This document shows, one piece after another, positions 42,055 to 51,560 of a stretch of DNA of 64,000 nt. The DNA is from Vombatus ursinus (Eukaryota; Chordata; Mammalia; Diprotodontia; Vombatidae). The stretch is from contig NW_020953953.1 in the NCBI RefSeq assembly GCF_900497805.2, positions 1,288,318 through 1,352,317 on the forward strand. Direction: 5' to 3'. The translations under genes and the position numbers were made by a program. Each line of letters begins with the position of its first letter. Position 1 is the first letter of the stretch. The notes beneath the pieces are model-generated. The model made no database searches and was not told where the DNA came from. It worked only from the letters and a program-made list of their open reading frames with translations.

Positions 42055-42654
42055 ATGCTAAAGTTCAGGGGGAGGTAAGAACACTAAAGGGCTCCTTTAG
42101 TTATATTGGGAGAAGGATCAAAGAAGAAATGGGAAAGGGTGCTTTGCTTGGGGCAGCTAGGACGACGTTAGCTTCTAAGTGCTCATTTTATCTGCCAAGG
42201 AGAATGACCTTGGCTCTGGAAACAAAAGGTCCCAAATGGCTGACAGGGAGTAAGGCTCATGATCAACAAGGAAAAATCTGCCTTTGATGAACTCAAGCCA
42301 CGTGGGCCAGAGGAACTCCATCCTTGAGTCCTGAGAGATCTGGCAGCTGTGGTGGCCAAGCCTCTCTCAGTAACATCTGAAAGCTGGTGGAAATGGGTCT
42401 GCAAGACCAGAGGGGGTGAATGTTGTCATGATTTAAAAAAAAAAAAAAGAGAGAAGAGAACAGAATCTGAGAATGATAAGCCAGGAGCTTGACTTTGATT
42501 CCTAAAAAATCTCTAGAATAGCTCACTAAAGGGATGGCTATCTCAAAAGTGGAATGATGGGGGTTACAAAGAGTTAATACAGTTCCATCACGAACATGTC
42601 ACAGTCTGATATCCATGAAAGACAGGGGAATGGATTCCAATTGCTATGAAAAAA

Positions 42655-42765
42655 AATAGGTAAAGAGATCAAGTGAAATAATATTTGTAAAGCACTTAGC
42701 ACAGTGTCTGGAATATAGCAGATGCCATACAAAAGCTGATTCTCTTCCTTTTTCCTTCCCTTTCA
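42655..42765 (+). repeat. CORE-SINE tail fragment
   Basis: ATTTGTAAAGCACTTAGCACAGTGTCTGGAATATAGCAGATGC is the L2-like tail shared by CORE-SINEs. Confidence 0.6.
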
Positions 42766-43555
42766 AAGGATTTGAAGAGGCCATTCGCAAGGAAGAAAAC
42801 CAAGCCATCAACAGACATGTGCAAAAATGCTCCAAATCACTCTTAATTAGAGAAATGCAATTTTTAAAAAAGGTGATGTTCTACTTCATACCCATCAGAT
42901 TGGCAAAGATGACTGAAAGGGAAAATGATAAATGGTGGAGGGGCTGGGGAAAAACAGGCACTTGATGGTGGTGTTGGAGCTGGGAATGGGTCTGGCCATT
43001 CTGGAAAGCAGTTTGAAATATGTCCCCCAAAGTCATTAAGTTGTGCCTACCCCTGACCCGCACTATTAGACCCCAAGAAGATCAAAAAAAGAGGAAAAGG
43101 ATCCACAGGTACAAAAACATTTCATAGCTTTTCATTACAGTAAAGAAGTGGAAATCAAAGGGATACCCATCAACTGAGGAATGGCTCAACAAATTATGAT
43201 ACACAAATATAATGGAATATTAATGTGGCATCAGAAATGCCTAAAGGAAGAGTTTCAGAGAAACGGGGAAGAACTGCATGAAGAAACAAAACCGAACAGA
43301 ATAAAGGGAGAACCTGGAGAACAATTTCTACAATAACAACAATTTTGTAAAGAGAATCAACTCTGAAAGACTTAAGAATTCTGATCGATGCAATGACAAT
43401 TCCCGAAAACTGATGAGGAAGTGTGAGAATGACCTCCGGGCATGGGCGATGGACTCCAGCGGGGTCACATGATGGACATTTCCAGACACAGCCAACTGCA
43501 GATGGATTTTGTTTGACTCTGCATATTTGGTACAAGGATCTTTTTTTTTTTAAAG
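42766..43555 (+). mobile_element. L1 LINE 3' fragment, older subfamily
   Basis: AAAAATGCTCCAAATCACTCTTAATTAGAGAAATGC, CATCAGATTGGCAAAG and ATACCCATCAACTGAGGAATGGCTC correspond to L1 3' text, but are more diverged than the copies at 27.7 and 43.8 kb. Ends at a T/A-rich stretch near 43540. Confidence 0.65.
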
Positions 43556-43822
43556 TGGGGCAGAAGGCGTCTGGGGGAGAAGAGGGCTAGTGATCGGATT
43601 GCCAAGACTTACAAAAGAAAATGGTCATTCTGGAATAACCTCATTTCCTTTTTGGGCAAAATTACTAAAATGGTAGATGGAGAGACTGCTGTGACTCCAG
43701 CTTATGAAGCATCAGGTGAAATCGCCCACAATATTTTGGCAGCAAAGATGGAGAGGAGGGGATACTACAGTCAGATGACTTCAGAGCTGGCTGGATGATG
43801 GGACACAAAAAGTGGCTATTTA

Positions 43823-45281
43823 AACTCGGAGGTTCCACATCCCACCCATCACAGTGGCCAACATGGTGAAACAGGAAAATGATAAGTGTGGGAGAAGATG
43901 TGGGAAAATTGAAATACTAATACATCGTTAGTGGAGTTGTGAAATGATCCAGCCATTTTGGAGAGCAATTTGGAACTATGCCCAAAGGGCTATAAAAATG
44001 TGCACACCCTTTGACCCAGCAATAGCACTTCTAGGGCCATATCCCAAAGAGATCATACACATGGGAAAAGGACTCACATGTACCAAAATATTCATAGCAG
44101 CTCTTTTTGTGGTGGCAAAGAATTGGAAATTGAGAGAATGCCCATCAATTGGGGAATGGCTGAGCAAGTTGTGGTAAATGAATGTAATGGAATACTATTG
44201 TGCTATAAGAAATGATGAACAGGCTGACTTCAGAAAAACCTGGAAAGACTTGTATGATCTGATGCTGAGTGAAGTGAGCAGAACCAGGAGAACGTTGTAC
44301 ATAATAACGGCCACGTTGTGTGATGACTGATATTGATAAACTTAACCCTTCCTGGCAATACAAGGATCTAAGACATCTCCAGAGGCCTTGTGATGGAAAA
44401 TGCTCTCCACATCCAGAGAAAGAACTATGGAGTTTGAATGCAGATCGAAGCAGACTATTTGCTATTTTTTTCTTCTGTTTTGTTTTGTTTCCTCTTTCTT
44501 GTGGTTCCTCCTATTGGTTCTAATTCCTCCTTACAACATAACTAATGTGAAAATGTTTAATAGTGTGAGAGATGATCTCTCAAAAGTGAAGCCTCCTCAA
44601 AGGGTTAATAGTTTTTGCTAATAGGTCTCACAAAGGGCAGCAATAGGAGATCACTGGTCATCTGGAGAGAGAGAAGGTCAGAAGCCAGATAGTAAGAAGA
44701 GTGGGAGGAGAGAAATTGGAGGCACCTGTTGTAGATGGCCTTCTAAATGTACTGTTGAAACACACTCCCTTCTGACTTTGTCAAAACCCCCCAGACCCTG
44801 TTTTTAAGCACAAGAAAGAATAGAATAGCCACACCCCACCCCCCCAACCTAAACTGCAAGACTTCCCCCCTTTTCTTGTCTCCAGGCAAACTTGTGTAAT
44901 TCTGTCGCTGGGGAAGATTTCTGTGCCCAGCCAATGGGCTAAGGAGAAGGAAGGGGGTTATGAAGGAGGAACTCGAGTTAGGGTATAAATAAGCCTGGCT
45001 TTCTGTATGTAGGCTTCCTCCCTGGCCGGCGCCATTAGGGTGACCAGGGGCGGTACCCTTTCTCATGAGAAAGCAATAAACTCCTTTCTGCTTTCAAGGT
45101 ACCTAAGTCTTTTGAATTTGAGTAGTGGTCTCAGTCCCACATAATAGCAATGTATATGTACATACACCTATATCAGATTGCGTGCAGTCTTGGAAAGGGA
45201 GGGGAGAGAGAGGGGGAGAAAAATTTAAAACTCAAAAGCTTATGGAAGTGATTGTTGATAAATCCAAATAAATTAATTTTT
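43823..45281 (+). mobile_element. L1 LINE 3' copy interrupted by a solo LTR
   Basis: Closely similar to the copy at 27721-28524 and a little longer at its 5' end. The target-site pair is AAAAAGTGGCTATTTA (43807-43822) and AAAAAGTGGTTGTTTA (45282-45297), two mismatches. The L1 text breaks off at 44563 and resumes at 45148; between lies the LTR. Confidence 0.85.
44564..45141 (+). mobile_element. Solo LTR of an endogenous retrovirus
   Basis: 578 bases, TGTGAGAG...CCCACA, flanked by the 6-base duplication TAATAG (44558-44563 and 45142-45147). A CCAAT box (near 44932), a TATA box TATAAATA (44984-44991) and AATAAA (45075-45080) give a U3-R-U5 order on the plus strand. The 6-base duplication favours a class II (ERVK-like) family; not certain. 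It looks whole as a solo LTR, with no internal retroviral region beside it. It is younger than the L1 it sits in. Confidence 0.85.
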
Positions 45282-46139
45282 AAAAAGTGGTTGTTTATAG
45301 TTCAACAAAAAGTCTCCAGTGGAGTGCTCCAGGGATCTGCCTGGGGCTCCAGGCTATTTCATCTATGACTCGAATAACGTGGATGCCATGCTCCTCAAAC
45401 TCGGAGACCCACACAGAGAGAGGAGGGATGGGTGGCCCACGGGAATCCAAAAGATTCTGGCAGGCTCACAAATCGGGCGTATGTTAAGAAGAACTCAATA
45501 GAGATAAAGGAAAATCATCACCTTAGCTACAGCCAAGGTGACAAGCACAAGATCGGAGGGGTGGTGATTATGGGGCAGTTTGTCAGAAAACGATCCCAGG
45601 AGGTTACTGAACTGTAAGCCCAATGGAAATCAACAGAAGGAGGGGGTGGCCAAAACACACCTGGGCTTTGTGGGGAGCGCCAGGGACCAGGAAGGAGGAG
45701 GTGATAAGCCATGTGCTCTGCTCATCTGGACAAGGCTGGATCTGGAGTATCGTGTTCCCTTCCAGAGGGTCCCATTTAAGAAGATAATAATAAACCACAG
45801 GAGATCCCAATTTGGGGCAACCAGGATGCTGGAGACTCTCCAGGTCATGCTCCAGGAAGACTAGCTATAGGACTGGGGACATTTAGCCCGGAAAAAGGAC
45901 GTCTGAGGGGGATGGAGAGCGGTTAAGGTCAGGCAGGAGGAGGGAGCCCGAGAGGAAAGGCTCAGAAGAGCTTTGGGAAGCCTGATTCAGGCTCCACGAA
46001 CAGGCTCGCCAAGGAGAATGCAGAGCTGCCTCCGAGGCAAAGGGTCCCTTCACTGGGGGGCTTCAGACAGGAGGTGGAGGATTCCCACTGGCCAGGGGAG
46101 GAGCTGGGGGGCTAGGGCCCAGGGCCCTGGAATCCTCAC

Positions 46140-46735
46140 ATCCTCGGTAAGAGCCTCTTCACTCCTGCCTCCAGGACAGCTGTCCTCCTTTCTTCCCTTC
46201 CTTTCCCCTCTCCAATCCATCCTCTGCCCTGCTGCTGACATCTGGATTTTCCTAGAGTACAGCTCAGATCACTCACCCCCTGCTCTAGTCTCCAGGCACT
46301 CCCTGTGGATTCGAGGAGAAAATCTCGACTTTTCGGTTTGGTATTTAAAGGCCTGGGAAATGTGGCATCAACCTACTGCCCTCCAGCCAAACTGGCCAAC
46401 TTACTGCTCCCAGAACACTGGCTGCCAGCTCCTGCCCTGGCTGTACCTCCCGCCTGGGATGCCCTCCCTCCTGCCCTCTGACTCAGCTCCAGCGCCATTC
46501 CCCACAAAAGGCCGTTCCCATTCCATTACCATCCATGCTACTTTGTAACATCTTTGTGACATACATTAGCTACTTTGTAGGTTTCCTGTCTGTGCCCAGA
46601 ATGTAAGGCAGCTTGAGGGCGGGGCAGAGGCGTGTGTGGAGAGAGACTGGGTCTAGTCCTTGTACCCCTGGGACCTCGCACAGTGCCTGGCCTGGCTCAT
46701 AGCAGGATCTTAATACCCTCTTGCAGAATGAATGA
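46140..46735 (+). mobile_element. L2-type LINE 3' fragment
   Basis: TGTCTGTGCCCAGAATGTAAGGCAGCTTGAGGGC...CGCACAGTGCCTGGCCTGGCTCATAGCAGG and a final (GAAT)n match an L2 end; the upstream half is more diverged. Confidence 0.6.
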
Positions 46736-46838
46736 GATGAATGAATGAATGGTTCCGTGGGGTCAAGTTAAGAGGCTGGGGGTGGGGGGTGGGGGAGACT
46801 GCCGATGATGGGCTAGCTGGGCCCCGGGAAGGGGGGGG

Positions 46839-47238
46839 NNNNNNNNNNNNNNNNNNNNNNNNNNNNNNNNNNNNNNNNNNNNNNNNNNNNNNNNNNNNNN
46901 NNNNNNNNNNNNNNNNNNNNNNNNNNNNNNNNNNNNNNNNNNNNNNNNNNNNNNNNNNNNNNNNNNNNNNNNNNNNNNNNNNNNNNNNNNNNNNNNNNNN
47001 NNNNNNNNNNNNNNNNNNNNNNNNNNNNNNNNNNNNNNNNNNNNNNNNNNNNNNNNNNNNNNNNNNNNNNNNNNNNNNNNNNNNNNNNNNNNNNNNNNNN
47101 NNNNNNNNNNNNNNNNNNNNNNNNNNNNNNNNNNNNNNNNNNNNNNNNNNNNNNNNNNNNNNNNNNNNNNNNNNNNNNNNNNNNNNNNNNNNNNNNNNNN
47201 NNNNNNNNNNNNNNNNNNNNNNNNNNNNNNNNNNNNNN
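46839..47238. other. Assembly gap (400 N)
   Basis: A round 400-N gap bordered by a G run and by the GGAGAC minisatellite. Its true length is unknown. It is one place where the missing first exon of NAT14 could lie. Confidence 0.99.
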
Positions 47239-47812
47239 GGAGACGAGGGAGACGGGGGAGGGGAGACAGGAGATGAGGGAGAGGATACGAGGGAGAGGAG
47301 ACGGGGCAGGGGAGACAGGGGAGGGGAGACAGGAGACGAGGGAGAGGAGACAGGAGACGGGAGACGGGGGAGAGGAGATGGGGGAGGGGAGACAGGGGAG
47401 GGGAGACAGGAGACGAGGGAGAGGAGACAGGAGACGGGGGAGGGGAGACGGGGGAGAGGAGACAGGAGACGGGGGAGGGGAGACGGGGGAGAGGAGACGA
47501 GGGAGAGGAGACAGAAGAGGGAGAGGAGATGGGGGAGGGGAGACAGGGGAGAGGAGACAGGAGACGAGGGAGAGGAGACGGGGGAGGGGAGACAACAGGC
47601 GGGGGAGAGGAGACAGGAGACGGGGGAGGGGAGACGGGGGAGAGGAGATGGGGGAGGGGAGACAGGGGAGAGGAGACAGGAGACGGGGGAGAGGAGACGA
47701 GGGAGAGGAGATGGGGGAGGGGAGACGGGAGAGGAGACAGGAGATGGGGGAGAGGAGACAGGAGACGGGGCAGAGGAGACAGGAGACGGGGGAGAGGAGA
47801 CGGGGGAGACGG
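47239..47812. repeat. G/A-rich minisatellite GGGGAGAGGAGAC
   Basis: About 574 bases of recurring GGAGACGGGGGAGAGGAGAC and AGGAGACGAGGGAGAGGAG words, truncated by the gap on the left. Open frames through it (Gly/Glu/Arg- or Pro/Ser-rich) are artefacts. It ends right beside the ZNF628 polyadenylation signal. Confidence 0.9.
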
Positions 47813-47818
47813 GGTGTC

Positions 47819-47824
47819 TTTATT
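47819..47824 (-). terminator. ZNF628: Polyadenylation signal of ZNF628
   Basis: TTTATT on the plus strand is AATAAA on the minus strand, 44 bases after the stop codon. The 3' UTR would be very short and cleavage would fall at the edge of the minisatellite. Confidence 0.75.
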
Positions 47825-47867
47825 GGTAGCCGGGCCCCAAGCTGAGGCTGGGGAGAGGCCAGCCCCA

Positions 47868-50800
47868 TTAGAAGGTGTGCACCAGCTGCACCGCGGGCAG
47901 GGCCTGTACTATGTGAATAGACGGCAGCCCTGGCTGGCCAGCCCCGCCAGGGGGCACCGCTGCTGCCCCGGGGACAACCTGGACCACCTGAGGGCTAGGC
48001 CCCGCGGGAGCCCCTGGGGGCACAGGGGCTGGGCTGGGAGGCGGGGCCAACAGCTGGAGAGGCGCCCCTGGTACATTCTCTACCAGGTCTGAAGGGGCTG
48101 CTGGGGCACTGCGGATGATGAGAAGTTTCTGAGCCTGCGGGCCGGGGTCAGGGGACTCAGCCAGCCCCGGAGGGAGGGTCTCGACCCCCTGCACACAAAG
48201 CCTGGTCTGCTCCCCGTCAGCCCCACTCAGTACCAGGACGCTCTGCAGGCCCTCTGCAGTCTGTAATGTCTCAAAATGCACATCCTGAACCACAGTTCCA
48301 GCGCTGCCCCCACCCCCGTCACCTGAGCCCGCATCTCCTCCGGGTCCAGGGGCTGTCAGCAGCTCCTCCCCCGCCCCACCCTGCACCACCAGCAGATTTT
48401 GGGCTTCTGCTGGCCCACCGGACCCCCCCGGGCTGGCCACTGGCTGGAGCTGCAGGGAAACGTCTGGGGCGGGAGGCAGAGGCTGGAGCTGGACCGCGGT
48501 CACTTCCTGTGTGGGCTGCAGGGGCTGTAGTTGGACGGTAGCCACTTCCTGCGCGGGCTGGAGCTGGACCGTGGTCACTTCCTGTGTGGGCTGGAGCTGG
48601 ACCGCGGTCACTTCCTGTGCCGGCTGGAGCTGGACCGCGGTCACTTCCTGTGCAGGCCGGAGAGACTGTAGCCGAACCCCACTTGTTTCCTGCGGCCCCA
48701 CCTCTCCGCTGGCCACGCTCTGCAGGACGATGAGGCTTTGCCCCCCGCCTCCTGCAATGCTGCCCCCACCTCCCCCAGGCCCTGGGAGCCAGACCAGCCC
48801 GGGCCCTTGGCCCTCCCTCCCGCTGTTCTTGGGGCCCTTTCGGGCCCTAGCCCCAGAGGCCGGCAGCAGGAGGACCTTGGGTGGGGCTGGGGGTGGAGGA
48901 GGCGTGGGTCTGGGGGGCTGGACGCTGCTGGGGATGAGCTGGAGGCCCTGGGCCGTCTGCACGAGGAGGAAGGTCTGTGAGTTGGCCGGGCTGGGCCCTG
49001 CCTCTAGCGACAGCGTGGCCTGAAGGTGGGGTACGACGTGGACGTCCTGGGTGGCGGCGGCGGCCGGGGCCGGGGCCGGGGCGTGCGTCCGGAGGTGGCG
49101 CTGGAGGTAAGCGGCCATCACGAAGCCACGGCCACAGATGGTGCAGGCGAAGGGCCTCTCGGCCGAGTGGGTCCGCTGGTGAAGGAGCAGGTTGGAGGAG
49201 TGCGTGAAGGTCTTGGGGCACAGCGGGCAGCGGAAGGGTCGCTCGCCCGTGTGCACCCGCTGGTGCTGCCGCAGGTTGGAGGTCTGCGCGAAGCTCTTGC
49301 CGCAGACGCTGCAGGAGTGAGGCCGCTCACCCGTGTGCACATGCCGGTGGCGCCGCAGGCACGAGGTGTTGCGGAAGGCCTTGCCGCACTCCCCGCAGGG
49401 GTAGGGCCGCTCCCCGGAGTGCAGGCGCAGGTGGTACTGGTAGTGGGAGGACCACTTGAACGTCAGGCCGCACTGGGCGCAGGTGAAGGCGCGCAGGCCC
49501 GTGTGCACGCGCTGATGGATGGCCAGCAGCGACGAGCGCTTAAAGGCCTTGCCGCACTCCCCGCAGGGGTAGGGCCGCTCCCCGGTGTGGTCGCGCATGT
49601 GATAGCGCAGGCCCGAGGAGCCCTTGAAGGCCTTGCCGCACTCGGCACACTTGTAGGGCCGGTCGCCGGGGGGTGCCGGGGCCGGAGCCTCCTGGGGACA
49701 GGTGACCTCGGCCGCCTCGGCCTGCGGCAGCGGGCGCCCGGCCGCTGCCTCTTCGGCGTGGGCCCGCTGGTGGGCCAGGAGGCTGGCCAGCTGGGGGAAG
49801 GCCCGGTCACAGCCGCCACAGCGGTAGGCCGGCGCCCCGGCTGGCCCGTGGCTTTGTTGGTGGCGAGACAGGCCGGCTGCGGTCTTGAAGGCTTTGCCGC
49901 AGGGCGAGCAGGTGAAGGTCGCAGGCTGGGCAGCGGCCACCTCTGCCCCGGGCCCCGGGCAGGGCTGGTGCTCGAGCAGCAGGGTCTCGCTGGCAAAGGC
50001 CAGCTCACAGCCACCACAGCGGTAGACCAGCTCCACCGTGGTCTCGGCCGCCGCCAGGAAGAGCTCGGGGACCACAGGGGGCAGGGGGGGTGGAGGCAGA
50101 GGCGGAGGGGGGGCCTCCGTGGAGTGTGTCTGCAGATGGCGCTGAAGGTAGGCATCGGAGGCGAAGACCTTGCCACAGGGCTCACAGCGGTGAGCGGAGG
50201 CCGAGGCCGCGGCCGGCCCGTGGGTCCGCTGGTGGAGGAGCAGGTTGGACGAGTGCGTGAAGGTCTTGGGGCAGGCGGGGCAGCGGAAGGGCCGCTCACC
50301 CGTGTGCACCCGCTGGTGCTGCCGCAGGTTGGTGCTCTGGGTGAAGCTCTTGCCGCAGACGCCGCAGGGGTACGGCCGCTCGCCCGTGTGCACGTGGCGG
50401 TGCCTGCGGAGGCTGGATGAGTTCTTGAAGGCCTTGGGGCAGTCCGGGCACGGGTAGGGCCGTTCTCCCGTGTGCTGACGCAGGTGGTACTGGTAGTGGG
50501 AGGACCACTTGAAAGCCAGGCCACACTGGGCACAGGTGAAGGCGCGCAGGCCCGTGTGCACACTGCGGTGAATCTGCAGCAGAGAGGAGCGCTTGAAGGC
50601 CTTGCCGCAGTCCGGGCAGGGGTAGGGCCGCTCGCCCGTGTGGCCCCGCTGGTGGTAGAGCAGGGCCGAGGAGCCCTTGAAGGCCTTGGGGCAGTCCGGG
50701 CACTTGTAGGGCCGCTCTCCCGTGTGCGTCCGCTGATGGTGGAGCAGGCGGGATGACCACTTGAAGGACTTACCGCACTCCCCACACTCATACTGTGCTG

Positions 50801-50885
50801 GCGGTGGGCCGGGAGGGGGGGCTGCCTGCTCCCCAGGCCCCTCAGTGGGTGGAGCTGGAGCCATGTCCAGGTGGGAGCCCACCAT
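47868..50885 (-). CDS. ZNF628: Zinc finger protein ZNF628
   Basis: Nuclear C2H2 protein of 1005 residues; the mouse protein is reported to act as a transcription regulator needed in spermatid development. From MVGSHLDMAP (as in human) follow eight N-terminal C2H2 fingers, a proline-rich spacer with one degenerate finger (CGGCELAF...EHQPCP), two more fingers, then a seven-finger block, giving 17 canonical fingers. Fingers 12-18 repeat the order of fingers 2-8. Linkers are TGERP-type. The C-terminal half is Gln/Pro/Val-rich, with an 11-residue repeat (TAVQLQPAQEV-like, about five units at 48480-48660), and ends AVQLVHTF. The coding exon begins after an AG acceptor (CCTCGCAG) and the ATG at 50885 is the first in-frame one. 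NAT14 lies downstream as in human. Confidence 0.95.
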   Translation of the reverse strand: MVGSHLDMAPAPPTEGPGEQAAPPPGPPPAQYECGECGKSFKWSSRLLHHQRTHTGERPYKCPDCPKAFKGSSALLYHQRGHTGERPYPCPDCGKAFKRSSLLQIHRSVHTGLRAFTCAQCGLAFKWSSHYQYHLRQHTGERPYPCPDCPKAFKNSSSLRRHRHVHTGERPYPCGVCGKSFTQSTNLRQHQRVHTGERPFRCPACPKTFTHSSNLLLHQRTHGPAAASASAHRCEPCGKVFASDAYLQRHLQTHSTEAPPPPLPPPPLPPVVPELFLAAAETTVELVYRCGGCELAFASETLLLEHQPCPGPGAEVAAAQPATFTCSPCGKAFKTAAGLSRHQQSHGPAGAPAYRCGGCDRAFPQLASLLAHQRAHAEEAAAGRPLPQAEAAEVTCPQEAPAPAPPGDRPYKCAECGKAFKGSSGLRYHMRDHTGERPYPCGECGKAFKRSSLLAIHQRVHTGLRAFTCAQCGLTFKWSSHYQYHLRLHSGERPYPCGECGKAFRNTSCLRRHRHVHTGERPHSCSVCGKSFAQTSNLRQHQRVHTGERPFRCPLCPKTFTHSSNLLLHQRTHSAERPFACTICGRGFVMAAYLQRHLRTHAPAPAPAAAATQDVHVVPHLQATLSLEAGPSPANSQTFLLVQTAQGLQLIPSSVQPPRPTPPPPPAPPKVLLLPASGARARKGPKNSGREGQGPGLVWLPGPGGGGGSIAGGGGQSLIVLQSVASGEVGPQETSGVRLQSLRPAQEVTAVQLQPAQEVTAVQLQPTQEVTTVQLQPAQEVATVQLQPLQPTQEVTAVQLQPLPPAPDVSLQLQPVASPGGSGGPAEAQNLLVVQGGAGEELLTAPGPGGDAGSGDGGGGSAGTVVQDVHFETLQTAEGLQSVLVLSGADGEQTRLCVQGVETLPPGLAESPDPGPQAQKLLIIRSAPAAPSDLVENVPGAPLQLLAPPPSPAPVPPGAPAGPSPQVVQVVPGAAAVPPGGAGQPGLPSIHIVQALPAVQLVHTF

Positions 50886-50890
50886 GGCAC

Positions 50891-51560
50891 CTGCGAGGAT
50901 CAGTCAAGGAGCAGTTATTAGGCGCCTTCTGTGTGCCGGGGAAGAATGGCGGGGAGGAGGCACATAAGTCAATATGGTAATGGGGGGGGCAATCAGAAAA
51001 GCCTCTCACATAAGCAAGCTGGGGAAAGAGGGGCAGTCTTCCAGGTGGGGAGCTGGGGTGCCTGGGCAAAGGCACGGAGGTGGGAGGTGAGCTGTCACAT
51101 AAAGGGAACAGGAAGGAGGCCGGGGAGGCTCGAAGGGAGCTTAGAGAGTTCAACCCCTTCTTTTTCCAGAGGAGGAAACTGAAGCACTCAGAGGGCAGCA
51201 CACAACCTTCTGATGGATCATGGGACCAGGAACTTCTGCTCCCCTCGCTGAGCCTCGGTTTCCCCTTCCGCAAACGTGGGCATTGGCCGCAGTCTCTTCC
51301 CTTGGCCCCCATTAACCTCCTGGCCCCCCATTAACCTTCTGGCCCCTTTAAGAAACTGACAGGCGCCTTTAAGAGGGAAGCTTATTTTCCTGCCGATCGA
51401 AGAAAGGCCGGTGGGGTGAGACTCCCCTTTAAGAACAGACATCAGGCGTCTCGCTTAGTCCCGCCCCTTCCGGTCGCACCAGCTACGCCCTTCCAGGTCC
51501 CTTTCCTCCTTCCCCAACAACACCCCCACCCTCGGTTTTCTCTCTTCCCTGGTTTCTTAC
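50891..51560 (-). other. ZNF628: ZNF628 intron in the 5' UTR
   Basis: Donor GCAG|GTAAGAAA at 51560-51559 and acceptor CCTCGCAG at 50891 (minus strand). A MIR-like fragment lies near 51170-51230. Confidence 0.7.

Larger units (their letters stand above)
40640..46080 (+). mobile_element. CR1/L3 LINE, old host copy with several insertions inside
   Basis: CR1/L3 text is seen in separate blocks: about 40640-41690, 42060-42650, 43560-43822, 45298-46080. The junction GCAAAGATGGAGAGG...ACACAAAAAGTGGC before the L1 copy and TCCAGTGGAGTGCTCCAGGGATCTG after it follow one another in the family consensus. Nested within are two SINEs, a CORE-SINE tail, an older L1 fragment and an L1 carrying a solo LTR. 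A (CT)n lies at 41227-41270. Confidence 0.6.

Noticed and set aside
40640-46080. Active or complete retroviral provirus around the LTR
   Set aside because: Only one LTR is present, with L1 sequence directly on both sides and no internal retroviral region.
47239-47812. Possible CRISPR array (regular repeats)
   Set aside because: A vertebrate minisatellite with no unique spacers and irregular unit length.
46741-47868. Gly/Glu/Arg-rich and Pro/Ser-rich open frames over the GGAGAC array
   Set aside because: Minisatellite composition plus N; no protein signal.
49026-50420. 464-codon plus-strand frame opposite ZNF628
   Set aside because: Antisense to the finger array; the protein shows only the mirror of the finger repeat and no family.
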